Below, in pieces: positions 55,898 through 64,000 of a stretch of DNA of 64,000 nt. This DNA is from Candidatus Brocadia sinica JPN1 (GTDB lineage Bacteria > Planctomycetota > Brocadiia > Brocadiales > Brocadiaceae). Below the pieces are notes generated by a model that was not told the origin of the DNA, searched no databases, and worked only from the letters and a program-made list of their open reading frames with translations. The stretch covers positions 1,674,001-1,738,000 of the forward strand of contig NZ_BAFN01000001.1 of the NCBI RefSeq assembly GCF_000949635.1. Direction: 5' to 3'. The position numbers were made by a program, and so were the translations under genes. How positions within the stretch are numbered: position 1 is the first letter of the stretch; each line of letters starts with the position of its first letter.

Positions 55898-55954
55898 AAA
55901 AAAAAGCCTTACTGCAAAAATGTTTATTCGATAAACATCTTCGGCAGTAAGGCT
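55898..55954 (-). terminator. Intrinsic terminator in the wzm leader (riboswitch expression platform)
   Basis: On the minus strand the arm AGCCTTACTGC (55954-55944) pairs perfectly with GCAGTAAGGCT (55915-55905). An inner 7-bp stem, TGTTTAT/ATAAACA, encloses a three-base loop. A run of eight U (55905-55898) follows at once. It lies about 150 bases upstream of wzm and its 5' arm overlaps the 3' part of the predicted aptamer. It therefore looks like a ligand-controlled terminator rather than the end of the upstream gene, though it may serve for both. Confidence 0.88.
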
Positions 55955-56045
55955 ATCTTTCTCGCGTTACTTCCTTGTAACTTAAAGACCCATTTACTTT
56001 GCGCCCCCTGATCGCTCAGGGTTTGCCTTTATCGGATTGTGAAGA
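55938..56045 (-). ncRNA. GEMM-I (c-di-GMP-I) riboswitch aptamer
   Basis: Read on the minus strand, the leader has GGCAAACC (56027-56020), a stem CCUGA-GCGA-UCAGG with a GNRA tetraloop (56020-56007) and GCGCAAAG (56004-55997). A second stem-loop UCUUU...AAAGA lies around GUUAC/GUAAC, then GAUAGCC and GCCGAAG. The outer strands UCUUC (56045-56041) and GAAGA (55942-55938) can pair as P1. This order is the conserved core of c-di-GMP-I riboswitches. The base equivalent to Vc2 G20 is G, which favours c-di-GMP over cGAMP. The 3' part is shared with the terminator arm, so ligand binding would favour read-through into wzm. Confidence 0.82.
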
Positions 56046-56047
56046 GC

Positions 56048-56077
56048 ATTTTATTTCACAGATTACCCTTAAGTCAA
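56048..56077 (-). promoter_or_regulatory. Sigma-70-like promoter for the riboswitch-wzm-wzt operon
   Basis: TTGACT (56077-56072) and TAAAAT (56053-56048) are 18 bases apart, immediately after the stop of the upstream gene (56090). Transcription would begin near 56041, at the 5' edge of the predicted aptamer. This gives the right-hand glycan locus its own regulated start. Confidence 0.65.
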
Positions 56078-56089
56078 TAAAAAAAATTT

Positions 56090-57214
56090 TTATGTCTCAA
56101 TCATCTCCACATTTGCCCGTGGGACAATGGCTGTGGAACCATCGGGAAACTCGACCTCGAGGATGCGTACTGTGGCCTCGGTTTCGATGGTCAGGGGAGA
56201 AAAGGGGAGTGCCTTGATCTTGCCGATCTTTCCAAAATAAGGTACACGGATGACCCTTATGGTGTCCCCAATTTCCATGCCTCTGTCGAGTGGCTTGTCT
56301 AATTCTTCTTTGGCTGTCTTGTTTGAATAAGGTATGATAATTTCTGGTCTTACTACACCCGCACGGATCTGCGTAGCGCCATTAATAGAGGTTTTAGCGC
56401 CCGAGCGGGATTTTAAAAGCTCGAATGTCCTTTGTGCCATCTGTATCTGACCAAAACCTTCGGTAATAATGAGAGTAATACCGATTTCTTCTGAGCCCGT
56501 AATGGCTACTCCAAGGTCGTATCCAAGCAATTTCTTGAGATTTTTGTCGTCAAGCCCACCAACGATGATGCCTTTTACTCCTATCTTTCTTGCCTTGTCC
56601 ATAGCATCGTGTTGGATAAAAGACCCCCCCACGATAATTTTGTCCTTATGAGTGGGCAGTATGCAGTCGGTAGTAAGTATATCATCGGACTTATTAACCG
56701 CAATCACGAGTTCACCTACTGTTTCACCACCTACCCCAAAGATGCCCTGAATGAAGGTTGCAGTTGTTTCCATAACTACACCCTCTTTTTCCATGACCTC
56801 TGTGACCGTGCCGTCCACGAAGGCGAACACTTGAATTGGTTTTGGAGTTTCCCGCAGGAGAACTTGTCCCGTTACTGTTGATATGGTTTCAATCGTTCCT
56901 GTTATAGGTGAAAGCAGGACGGTCTTCAGTATTTTAATCCATGGCTTTGTCTCGGCGATGATCTCGTCCTTCCGGACTGCGTCACCTTCTTTTTTTAACA
57001 TATATTCTCTGATGTCCTTAGGTTGGATACCCAACCGATTTACGGCATTAATGGCGTGTATCTTACCAGGCAAATGGGTACTGGCTACTACATCCTCTGC
57101 CTTGAGAGTATCACCCTTTCCGACGATAACATCACCCCGTAACGGAAGGACACGTTGGCTTGTGACCCTGGTTCTTTCAGATATGCGTAAGCCGGGTGTA
57201 TAAGCGTGAGTCAT
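56090..57214 (-). CDS. Conserved MutL-partner protein with KOW-like C-terminus
   Basis: The 374-residue soluble protein is not a named enzyme I know. The N-terminal part (VLPLRGDVIVGKGDTLKAED, then GTIETISTVTGQVLL) has the paired short strands of a biotinyl/lipoyl or hybrid-barrel motif. The middle (IIVGGSFIQHDAMDKARKIG, then GVKGIIVGGLDD) looks like an alpha/beta domain. The C-terminus (MEIGDTIRVIRVPYFGKIG, VEFPDGSTAIVPRANVEMIE) is KOW/SH3-like. It lies 131 bases downstream of the MutL/GlmL-type gene, an association I recall in other phyla. Function unknown. Confidence 0.6.
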   Translation of the reverse strand: MTHAYTPGLRISERTRVTSQRVLPLRGDVIVGKGDTLKAEDVVASTHLPGKIHAINAVNRLGIQPKDIREYMLKKEGDAVRKDEIIAETKPWIKILKTVLLSPITGTIETISTVTGQVLLRETPKPIQVFAFVDGTVTEVMEKEGVVMETTATFIQGIFGVGGETVGELVIAVNKSDDILTTDCILPTHKDKIIVGGSFIQHDAMDKARKIGVKGIIVGGLDDKNLKKLLGYDLGVAITGSEEIGITLIITEGFGQIQMAQRTFELLKSRSGAKTSINGATQIRAGVVRPEIIIPYSNKTAKEELDKPLDRGMEIGDTIRVIRVPYFGKIGKIKALPFSPLTIETEATVRILEVEFPDGSTAIVPRANVEMIET

Positions 57215-57345
57215 AGTATATTGGGAATTAAATGATTCATAATCTTATCAATGTGTTTTTTTTATCTGTATCTGATATCCTGATAATTGTTCGACTGAGC
57301 TTACGCCGAAGTCTGTGTTTATCTGAATCCAGAATGAAAGGTTTT

Positions 57346-59133
57346 TTATTCTGGGTACGCGTCAATGGCCTTGGTCCATCGTTGTAGTTGCTCCACTCTT
57401 GATGCCTTATCTTTTGCTAGGGTGATAGGTCTGCCCCGGGCATCGATAACTACCCCTACAACTCCGCCAAAAACCTTCTTCACAATAGGTTTCCCTTTTC
57501 CTGCGCCGACATCAAAACCTTTTGCCGGTATGACCTCAATTTCCGCTGTCTGATCAATGCCCAAGGGGAAGACGCTCAGGTTCCCATAAGAAAGCGAATT
57601 TTCTGTTTTTTTACCATCCGGCATCGTTATCTTATAGGAAATGCATTTTTCATTGGCCTTTCCGATACTTCCTTTAACAAGTGAAACGCAGGTACCCAGA
57701 TGAATCAAACAATCTTTCTCAAATACCTCTGTAGATGCCTGTTCGTTTACCGTTGAAAGAACTCCCAGATGAGGCATCATGAAAATACTGTCGACAGCAA
57801 TCCTGGTAATGCCTTCAGGCTGTAGGGCATCAATCATCATAAGCATTGCCTGTGCCCTGCGCGGTGCATTGGAGAGCACACCACCGCTGCCCACCAGGAG
57901 GTCCAGCTTTAGCATGTTTATTAATGTTTCACCCACAGTCTCTTGTTTAAATGCTTCGGAGATATCTCGTTCCCGCTGTACTCCCTTGAGTCCTACTGCC
58001 AGGGATTTGTGTTGTTCAAAGGATACCCTCAGAGCTTCACGGGATATAGCCTGTTCTATCTTCAACTCTTCCAGTGTTTGAGGTATAGTCGTGGGCCTGA
58101 TCATCTTGTTCTTGATCCTGTTTCTGAGATCGGATTCATCGATATCGAATGGTATCCATCGCAGAATATTCTCAAGCCCCGCTTCAACCAACACATTAGA
58201 GATGCTGTAACTCATTCCGAGGTTTGCGCTCACTGTGCGATTAAATACCTCGCCATACACAGAAAAAATATTCGTCGTGGCGCCGCCTATGTCAATACCA
58301 ATGACATTAATATTTTGTTTTCTGGCGATTGCCTGCATAATGAGGCCCTCTGCCGCTGGGGTGGGCATAATGGGCGCCCCGGTCCATGACATCAGTTTTT
58401 TGTAACCAGGGGCCTGTGCCATTACATGTTCGAGAAAAAGTTTCTGGATTTCCTGGCGCGCCGGAATGAGGTTTTCGTGTTCGAGGGTAGGTCGGATATT
58501 TTCTGTAATGTGGAGGGAGGTTTTTTTGCCGAGAATTTCCTTTATTTTTTCGCGGACATCCTTGTTGCCGGCATAGATGACCGGAAGCTGAAATGTCATG
58601 CCGAGCCGAGGTCTGGGATGTGCGGCTGAGATATATTCTGCCAATTCTATCACGTGAGAAACAGTGCCCCCATCAGTCCCCCCGGAGAGTAATATTATAT
58701 CAGGTCGTAATTGACGTATGAGATCTATCTTCTCATGAGGAAGGCGTTTGTCGTTAGATGCAATAACGTCCATTACAATGGCGCCGGCTCCGAGCGCCGC
58801 ACGCTGGGCGCTCATGGCGGTCATGGTCTTTACAGCGCCTGCCACCATCATTTGCAAGCCACCGCCTGCGCTGCTCGTAGATACATAAATGTCTACGCCA
58901 ACATTCCCTTGCGCCGGTGTGATGATTCTTTCTCCATCCAGGATCTTCCGGCCAGAAAGTTCTTCTAACTCGGTAAAGGCGTTCAACACACCGCGGGTAA
59001 CATCTTCAAAGGGCGCTTCTACAGTTGTAGGCGCCCCGCCACGGAATGTTTGCCGATAAACTCCATTCTTTTTTTCAATCAGGATGGCTTTGGTGGTTGT
59101 ACTCCCGCAGTCTGTGGCAATGATGACATTCAC
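57346..59133 (-). CDS. MutL/GlmL-family ASKHA ATPase
   Basis: GTG 59133, preceded by GAGGA, is chosen because the family begins at NVIIATDCGSTTTKAIL; the open frame adds 45 unrelated residues upstream. The 595-residue protein has two ASKHA phosphate loops, ATDCGSTTTKAILIEKK and IGIDIGGATTNIFSVYG, plus GGTDGGTVSHV and LLVGSGGVLSNAPRR. GlmL is the accessory ATPase of B12-dependent glutamate mutase, but no mutase subunit genes are in this window. The bacterial family is wider than glutamate fermenters, so the true client is unknown. Its partner at 56090-57214 is probably co-transcribed. Confidence 0.8.
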   Translation of the reverse strand: MNVIIATDCGSTTTKAILIEKKNGVYRQTFRGGAPTTVEAPFEDVTRGVLNAFTELEELSGRKILDGERIITPAQGNVGVDIYVSTSSAGGGLQMMVAGAVKTMTAMSAQRAALGAGAIVMDVIASNDKRLPHEKIDLIRQLRPDIILLSGGTDGGTVSHVIELAEYISAAHPRPRLGMTFQLPVIYAGNKDVREKIKEILGKKTSLHITENIRPTLEHENLIPARQEIQKLFLEHVMAQAPGYKKLMSWTGAPIMPTPAAEGLIMQAIARKQNINVIGIDIGGATTNIFSVYGEVFNRTVSANLGMSYSISNVLVEAGLENILRWIPFDIDESDLRNRIKNKMIRPTTIPQTLEELKIEQAISREALRVSFEQHKSLAVGLKGVQRERDISEAFKQETVGETLINMLKLDLLVGSGGVLSNAPRRAQAMLMMIDALQPEGITRIAVDSIFMMPHLGVLSTVNEQASTEVFEKDCLIHLGTCVSLVKGSIGKANEKCISYKITMPDGKKTENSLSYGNLSVFPLGIDQTAEIEVIPAKGFDVGAGKGKPIVKKVFGGVVGVVIDARGRPITLAKDKASRVEQLQRWTKAIDAYPE

Positions 59134-59240
59134 ATCATGATCCTCTTTTTTGTAAAAGCCTACCGCAAAGGCACAGAATGTGCTCGGCTTTAAAAACAAT
59201 TGACAATTCTTTATTCCATTGCAAATGCACTTTCCGCTAT

Positions 59241-59657
59241 TTACATTTTGGATCTTCTTTTTGCGCACTCTGCGTCTTTGCGGTGAATAGTTGCCTTTTC
59301 TAACTCCTCGATAATCTTTTTTATCCCTTCCCTCTTTTCAAGTATATCCTGAAGTAGATCGTATTCTGCTGGTGTGAAGAAAAAGGTTAAAAATGGTCTG
59401 AAGAATACCATCATCTGGCTTCCAAGATAACTGAGTGGTTGTGCACATTCAAGAAACATTGTGGCTGGAACTGTGATTCTTCTTTTGTTTATTACCGTTG
59501 CCAGTTTCCGGATAAGGGCCAGTTCCTGTTCGTTCAATGCTATATTTTTATGAGGCGTTCCCATACTAAAGGCATGCTTGAACTCCCGCCGGATAGATTG
59601 CCCGTTTACTTTTGGGAAATATGAAAATATTTTTGACAGTAAATTTTGTAAATACAT
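59241..59657 (-). CDS. Conserved small protein upstream of MutL-like gene
   Basis: A strong promoter (TTGACA-N18-TAAGAT) lies inside the first codons of the longest open frame, so the likely start is ATG 59657, giving 138 residues. It is mostly helical, with LALIRKLATVINKRRITVPA, a hydrophobic YLGSQMMVFFRPFLTFFF and a terminal charged helix (YDLLQDILEKREGIKKIIEE). It is not a family I can name. It precedes the MutL-like gene by 107 bases and is probably in the same transcript. Confidence 0.6.
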   Translation of the reverse strand: MYLQNLLSKIFSYFPKVNGQSIRREFKHAFSMGTPHKNIALNEQELALIRKLATVINKRRITVPATMFLECAQPLSYLGSQMMVFFRPFLTFFFTPAEYDLLQDILEKREGIKKIIEELEKATIHRKDAECAKRRSKM

Positions 59658-59668
59658 GATGTCAGGGA

Positions 59669-59698
59669 ATCTTATCAAAGTGATAGCGTTTTTGTCAA
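59669..59698 (-). promoter_or_regulatory. Sigma-70 promoter for the MutL-like operon
   Basis: TTGACA (59698-59693) and TAAGAT (59674-59669) are 18 bases apart. The predicted start of transcription is within about 4-6 bases of ATG 59657, so the mRNA would be nearly leaderless. Confidence 0.65.
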
Positions 59699-59767
59699 AA
59701 TTAAAATAGTTTTTCACTATTCATAAGAATTTTTCAGTATTGCAGTGTTGTATCTATTCGAAAAAAC

Positions 59768-59797
59768 TTGACAAATTAGATATATGAATCTTATAAT
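59768..59797 (+). promoter_or_regulatory. Strong sigma-70 promoter producing a leaderless mRNA
   Basis: A perfect TTGACA (59768-59773) and a perfect TATAAT (59792-59797) are 18 bases apart. The A of ATG 59804 is 7 bases past the -10, the normal start position. No ribosome-binding site exists between them. A leaderless transcript is therefore predicted for the 87-residue protein and threonine synthase. Confidence 0.8.
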
Positions 59798-59803
59798 TCT
59801 AAC

Positions 59804-60067
59804 ATGCCGGAAATTGAAGAATTAGAACATAGAATTGCAAGGCTTGAGACCCTTTATGAAGACGTTCTCAAAGAAAGAATCACCCAAATTGCCTCAAGAG
59901 TAGACCAAATATATGAAAAAATAGAACGTGATAAGACAGAGATACTTATAAAAACAGAAAAGGACAAGCGAGAGATCATTTATTGGATGATGGGATTGAA
60001 TCTTGGCTTTTTAACCCTTACCATTACGGCTCTCTGGGCAATTCTGTCTTTTGCATTAAGACGGTAA
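59804..60067 (+). CDS. Small coiled-coil membrane protein
   Basis: The 87-residue protein begins with a charged heptad coiled coil (about 1-60, EELEHRIARLETLYEDVL, IYEKIERDKTEILIKTEKD), followed by one C-terminal membrane helix (GLNLGFLTLTITALWAILS). The layout resembles DUF1640/haemolysin-XhlA-like small anchored coiled coils. It is expected to be an inner-membrane protein with the coil in the cytoplasm. It has the strongest promoter in the window and precedes thrC by 38 bases. Function unknown. Confidence 0.65.
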   Translation: MPEIEELEHRIARLETLYEDVLKERITQIASRVDQIYEKIERDKTEILIKTEKDKREIIYWMMGLNLGFLTLTITALWAILSFALRR

Positions 60068-60090
60068 ATGTTTCCCATACGATATTTTGA

Positions 60091-61443
<1,353 letters not shown>

Positions 61444-61552
61444 TATCCGATGCCGGTCACAAGGGACGGCGCTCTATTTTTCCTACCTCCTTGCTCAAAA
61501 CAAATTGTATAAATATTTTATTTTCACTGAAAAATACATAAGATTAAATTCC

Positions 61553-61580
61553 TTGACAAAAAATAGGCTATACTTATAAT
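61553..61580 (+). promoter_or_regulatory. Sigma-70 promoter of htpX
   Basis: TTGACA (61553-61558) and TATAAT (61575-61580) are 16 bases apart, both perfect. The leader of about 95 bases contains ACCTTT/AAAGGT arms closing a hairpin near 61608-61648, followed by seven T. This could attenuate transcription; that second element is weak. Confidence 0.75.
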
Positions 61581-61682
61581 GATTTTTCGGGTGGGGGGTG
61601 TTTTGGAATAATACCTTTTCCAGAAGTATGGAATTCCTCTCCTAAAGGTTTTTTTGCGGTTTGTTTGAGGAGAAAGAGTATT

Positions 61683-62528
61683 ATGAATTATTTTAAGACA
61701 ACGGTATTATTAATTGCCTTGACGCTGTTGCTTGTTTGGGTGGGCAGTATGTTCGGCGGACGTCAGGGTGCGGTCTTTGCCTTTGCCATTGCTATGGGGA
61801 TGAATTTTTTTAGTTACTGGTTTAGCGACAAGATTGTTTTGAAGATGTATGGCGCCAGGGAGGTTTCTGAGCAGGAGTCGCCGGCCTATTATGGGATCGT
61901 TAGGGAATTAACCATGCATGCGGGATTACCTATGCCCAGGATATATATCATCCCAACGAATGCCATGAATGCCTTCGCCACGGGGAGAAATCCCAGCCAT
62001 GCTGCAGTGGCAGTTACCGAGGGGATGCTTAATTCTCTGAAACTCGAAGAACTCAAAGGAGTTTTAGGACACGAATTATCCCATATTCGGAACCGGGATA
62101 TACTTATATCTACCATTGTTGCAACGGTTGCCGGCGCTATCATGATGCTGGCAAATATGGCCCGATGGGCGGCTATTTTTGGGGGATATGGCGGGAGGGA
62201 TGAAGAAGATAGCAGGGGGGGAGGTCTCGGAATGTTATTGGTAGCCATTTTGGCCCCCATTGCTGCGCTTGTAATTCAGATGGCGATTTCCCGTTCGCGG
62301 GAGTACGCAGCCGATAAGGGAGGCGCATTATTAACAGGGAATCCGCTGGGGCTGGCCAGCGCCCTTGAGAAACTGCAACAGGCATCAGTGGCCAGGCCTA
62401 TCGGTGCAAGTTCGGCTACGGCGCATCTGTTTATTGTGAATCCATTAAGCGGTCGTTCGTTTGTTACAATCTTTAGTACTCATCCACCAATCGAAGAACG
62501 AATCAAGAGGCTCAGGGCGATGGCCTGA
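61683..62528 (+). CDS. htpX: HtpX-family zinc metalloprotease
   Basis: ATG 61683 follows GAGGAG; the open frame begins six codons upstream at TTG. The 281-residue protease has two N-terminal membrane segments (about 5-50), the zinc motif [11 protein letters not shown] (H130, E131, H134), two more hydrophobic stretches and the third-ligand region [20 protein letters not shown]. HtpX degrades misfolded membrane proteins in the cytoplasmic membrane. It has its own consensus promoter, consistent with constitutive quality control. Confidence 0.94.
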   Translation: MNYFKTTVLLIALTLLLVWVGSMFGGRQGAVFAFAIAMGMNFFSYWFSDKIVLKMYGAREVSEQESPAYYGIVRELTMHAGLPMPRIYIIPTNAMNAFATGRNPSHAAVAVTEGMLNSLKLEELKGVLGHELSHIRNRDILISTIVATVAGAIMMLANMARWAAIFGGYGGRDEEDSRGGGLGMLLVAILAPIAALVIQMAISRSREYAADKGGALLTGNPLGLASALEKLQQASVARPIGASSATAHLFIVNPLSGRSFVTIFSTHPPIEERIKRLRAMA

Positions 62529-62718
62529 AAAAGGCTTTCTATAATAACATTCACCGTGGCAACGATTCTCTGCAACGGGTTATAAAGCCACCAACATTTC
62601 GGAGACCGGTTTAATCTCGCTACTGAAAATGCCTGGTGTCTTCGTGTCTTAAAGTAGCTTGAACTCTTACTACAACGTGTGTATTTACAAAGATAGTAAT
62701 TTACTTGGAGGAACATGA

Positions 62719-63036
62719 ATGGTGCACTATACTTGCGATATGTGCGGAAGACCATTGCTGGCAGATGAAGACATTCGCTATGTGGTGAAAATTGAGGTAT
62801 ATACCGCCTGTGATGCTATGGAGATGGCGGATGACGATGAAGATTTGGATGAAGAGATATGGGAAAGGGAAGAGGAAAGCGAGAGGCCGGATGGCGCATC
62901 GAATCCTGCTGAGCCATTGGAGGATGGAGAATATAAGACCTTTCGTTTCGATTTGTGCACCAAGTGTCATAAAAAATATTTACAGGACCCTTTGTTTTTA
63001 AAATCGTGGAATAGAACAAGATTTTCTGAAAATTAG
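62719..63036 (+). CDS. Small acidic protein with two CxxC pairs (zinc-ribbon-like)
   Basis: The 105-residue protein starts at ATG 62719 after TTGGAGGAAC. It has HYTCDMCGRPLLADEDIRYV at the N-terminus and FRFDLCTKCHKKYLQDPLFL near the C-terminus, so four Cys could hold one zinc. A very acidic middle (residues 35-60, rich in Asp/Glu) separates them. I recall similar short proteins from planctomycete genomes, with no known function. It lies 190 bases after htpX and about 100 bases before leuC. Confidence 0.65.
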   Translation: MVHYTCDMCGRPLLADEDIRYVVKIEVYTACDAMEMADDDEDLDEEIWEREEESERPDGASNPAEPLEDGEYKTFRFDLCTKCHKKYLQDPLFLKSWNRTRFSEN

Positions 63037-63139
63037 AATTCGCTTTACCAATCTTTCGAATAATAATCATCCTCAGTTGCTTGCGTTTTGTGAAAAAGAA
63101 AAAGAAAGACGAAGCATACTGCAATGTGAAAAACAATCT

Positions 63140-64000
63140 ATGGAAATGACAATAACAGAGAAGATCATCGCTGCACATTCGGGTCTCAAGGAAGTACATC
63201 CTGGGCAATTTGTTTACGCAGATGTGGATATCTGCCTGGGTAACGATATTACTGCCCCGATCGCTATTGAAGAATTTGAAAAGACAGGGATTAAAAAGGT
63301 CTTTGATCCGGAAAAGATTGTTTTGGTTCCTGATCACTTTACCCCCAATAAGGACATCAAGTCTGCACAACAGTCAAAATCCCTCCGTGTTTTTGCTGAG
63401 AAACACCATTTAAAACATTACTTTGAGATTGGCAGAATGGGGATCGAACACGCCCTGCTTCCGGAAAAAGGGATCGTGGCGCCCGGAGACCTTGTGATAG
63501 GAGCCGATTCTCATACGTGTACCTATGGTGCGCTCGGAGCATTCTCAACGGGTGTCGGGAGCACCGACCTCGCTGCATGTTTTGCTACGGGGAAGGTGTG
63601 GCTCAGGGTGCCTGAATCGATTAAATTCGTTTTTCACGGCAAGGTGAAAAATTGGACATCAGGAAAGGATTTAATCCTCTATACGATTGGGAAAATCGGT
63701 GTGGATGGAGCCCTTTACAAGGCAATGGAGTTTGCAGGCAGCGCCATATCAAATTTGCCTATGGACGATCGTTTCGCCATGTGTAACATGGCAATTGAGG
63801 CCGGGGCGAAAAGCGGTATAATTTCGTCTGATAAAAACACTGAAGATTATGTAAAGGGCAGGGTAACCAAAAAATATGCGATGTATCAAAGCGATCCCGG
63901 TTGTAATTATACAAAAACATACGAATTCAATGCCGAAGAAATTTCTCCTCAAATAGCACTCCCCAGTTTACCGGAAAACACAAAACCCGTGGAAGAGGTT
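63140..64000 (+). CDS. leuC: 3-isopropylmalate dehydratase large subunit, 5' part (cut by window edge)
   Basis: The frame opens at ATG 63140 (a second ATG is two codons later) and is uninterrupted to the window end, 287 codons. It reads MTITEKIIAAHSGLKEVHPG, DVDICLGNDITAPIAIEEFE, VPDHFTPNKDIKSAQQ and the aconitase-family GADSHTCTYGALGAFSTGVG, with the first cluster Cys; the CxxC pair would lie beyond the window. The segment GRMGIEHALLPEKGIVAPGD fits the short HacA/LeuC type that pairs with a separate LeuD. It isomerises 2- and 3-isopropylmalate in leucine synthesis. Confidence 0.92.
   Translation, partial: MEMTITEKIIAAHSGLKEVHPGQFVYADVDICLGNDITAPIAIEEFEKTGIKKVFDPEKIVLVPDHFTPNKDIKSAQQSKSLRVFAEKHHLKHYFEIGRMGIEHALLPEKGIVAPGDLVIGADSHTCTYGALGAFSTGVGSTDLAACFATGKVWLRVPESIKFVFHGKVKNWTSGKDLILYTIGKIGVDGALYKAMEFAGSAISNLPMDDRFAMCNMAIEAGAKSGIISSDKNTEDYVKGRVTKKYAMYQSDPGCNYTKTYEFNAEEISPQIALPSLPENTKPVEEV

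Noticed and set aside
59134-59268. N-terminal extension of 45 residues on the MutL/GlmL frame
   Set aside because: The family begins at the ATDCGSTTTK phosphate loop; GTG 59133 has a ribosome site and the extension overlaps the preceding gene.
61452-61482. Hairpin after thrC as an intrinsic terminator
   Set aside because: The stem GCCGGTC/GACGGC needs a bulge and the T-run is short and six bases away; too weak to list as a feature.

Overview
The window is bacterial DNA of moderate GC with dense, mostly polycistronic coding. No rRNA, tRNA, CRISPR array, transposase or plasmid origin was seen. KDO enzymes (KdsD, KdsC), an LptC-like protein, a Wza-type lipoprotein and ABC/flippase glycan export point to a diderm. 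B12/radical SAM proteins, type I phosphodiesterases, a small acidic two-CxxC protein and the overall style suggest Planctomycetota, possibly an anammox Brocadiales genome. That placement is inference (about 0.5), because no phylogenetic marker was compared.

Region 1 (1-27594, minus strand) reads from a Wza-like export lipoprotein leftward. It continues through a 2,828-residue PfaA-like lipid/polyketide megasynthase (PfaD-like x2, KS, AT, ACP x2, KR, DH), an AT-phosphopantetheinyl transferase fusion, a B12/radical SAM enzyme, a free acyl carrier protein, a flippase, and two paralogous phosphodiesterases flanking a second B12/radical SAM protein. Then come a PIG-L deacetylase, a GNAT acyltransferase, glycosyltransferases, a UDP-galactopyranose-mutase-like flavoprotein and a SPASM radical SAM enzyme. 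The likely product is an unusual acyl or polyketide chain joined to a glycan and exported.

Region 2 (28172-36544, plus strand) holds kdsD, kdsC, a hicB antitoxin gene with a frameshifted hicA, a large LptC/LptA-like protein, a secreted GDPD-HEAT fusion with altered catalytic residues, a CobA-HemD fusion and a voltage-gated K+ channel.

Region 3 (36675-56092, minus strand) is a second surface-glycan locus. It has a Wzm/Wzt ABC exporter, several one- and two-domain glycosyltransferases, methyltransferases, a radical SAM protein, a DUF6473-like/sulfotransferase pair, and two large multidomain proteins that share a repeated module of about 70 residues. Its leader carries a promoter, a GEMM-I (c-di-GMP-I) riboswitch and an overlapping intrinsic terminator, so the locus is probably switched by c-di-GMP. 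This is the most interesting signal in the window.

Region 4 (56090-64000) has a MutL/GlmL-type ASKHA protein with a KOW-ended partner and a small upstream gene. Divergent strong promoters give leaderless or nearly leaderless mRNAs. Threonine synthase, HtpX, a small zinc-ribbon-like protein and the 5' part of leuC follow.
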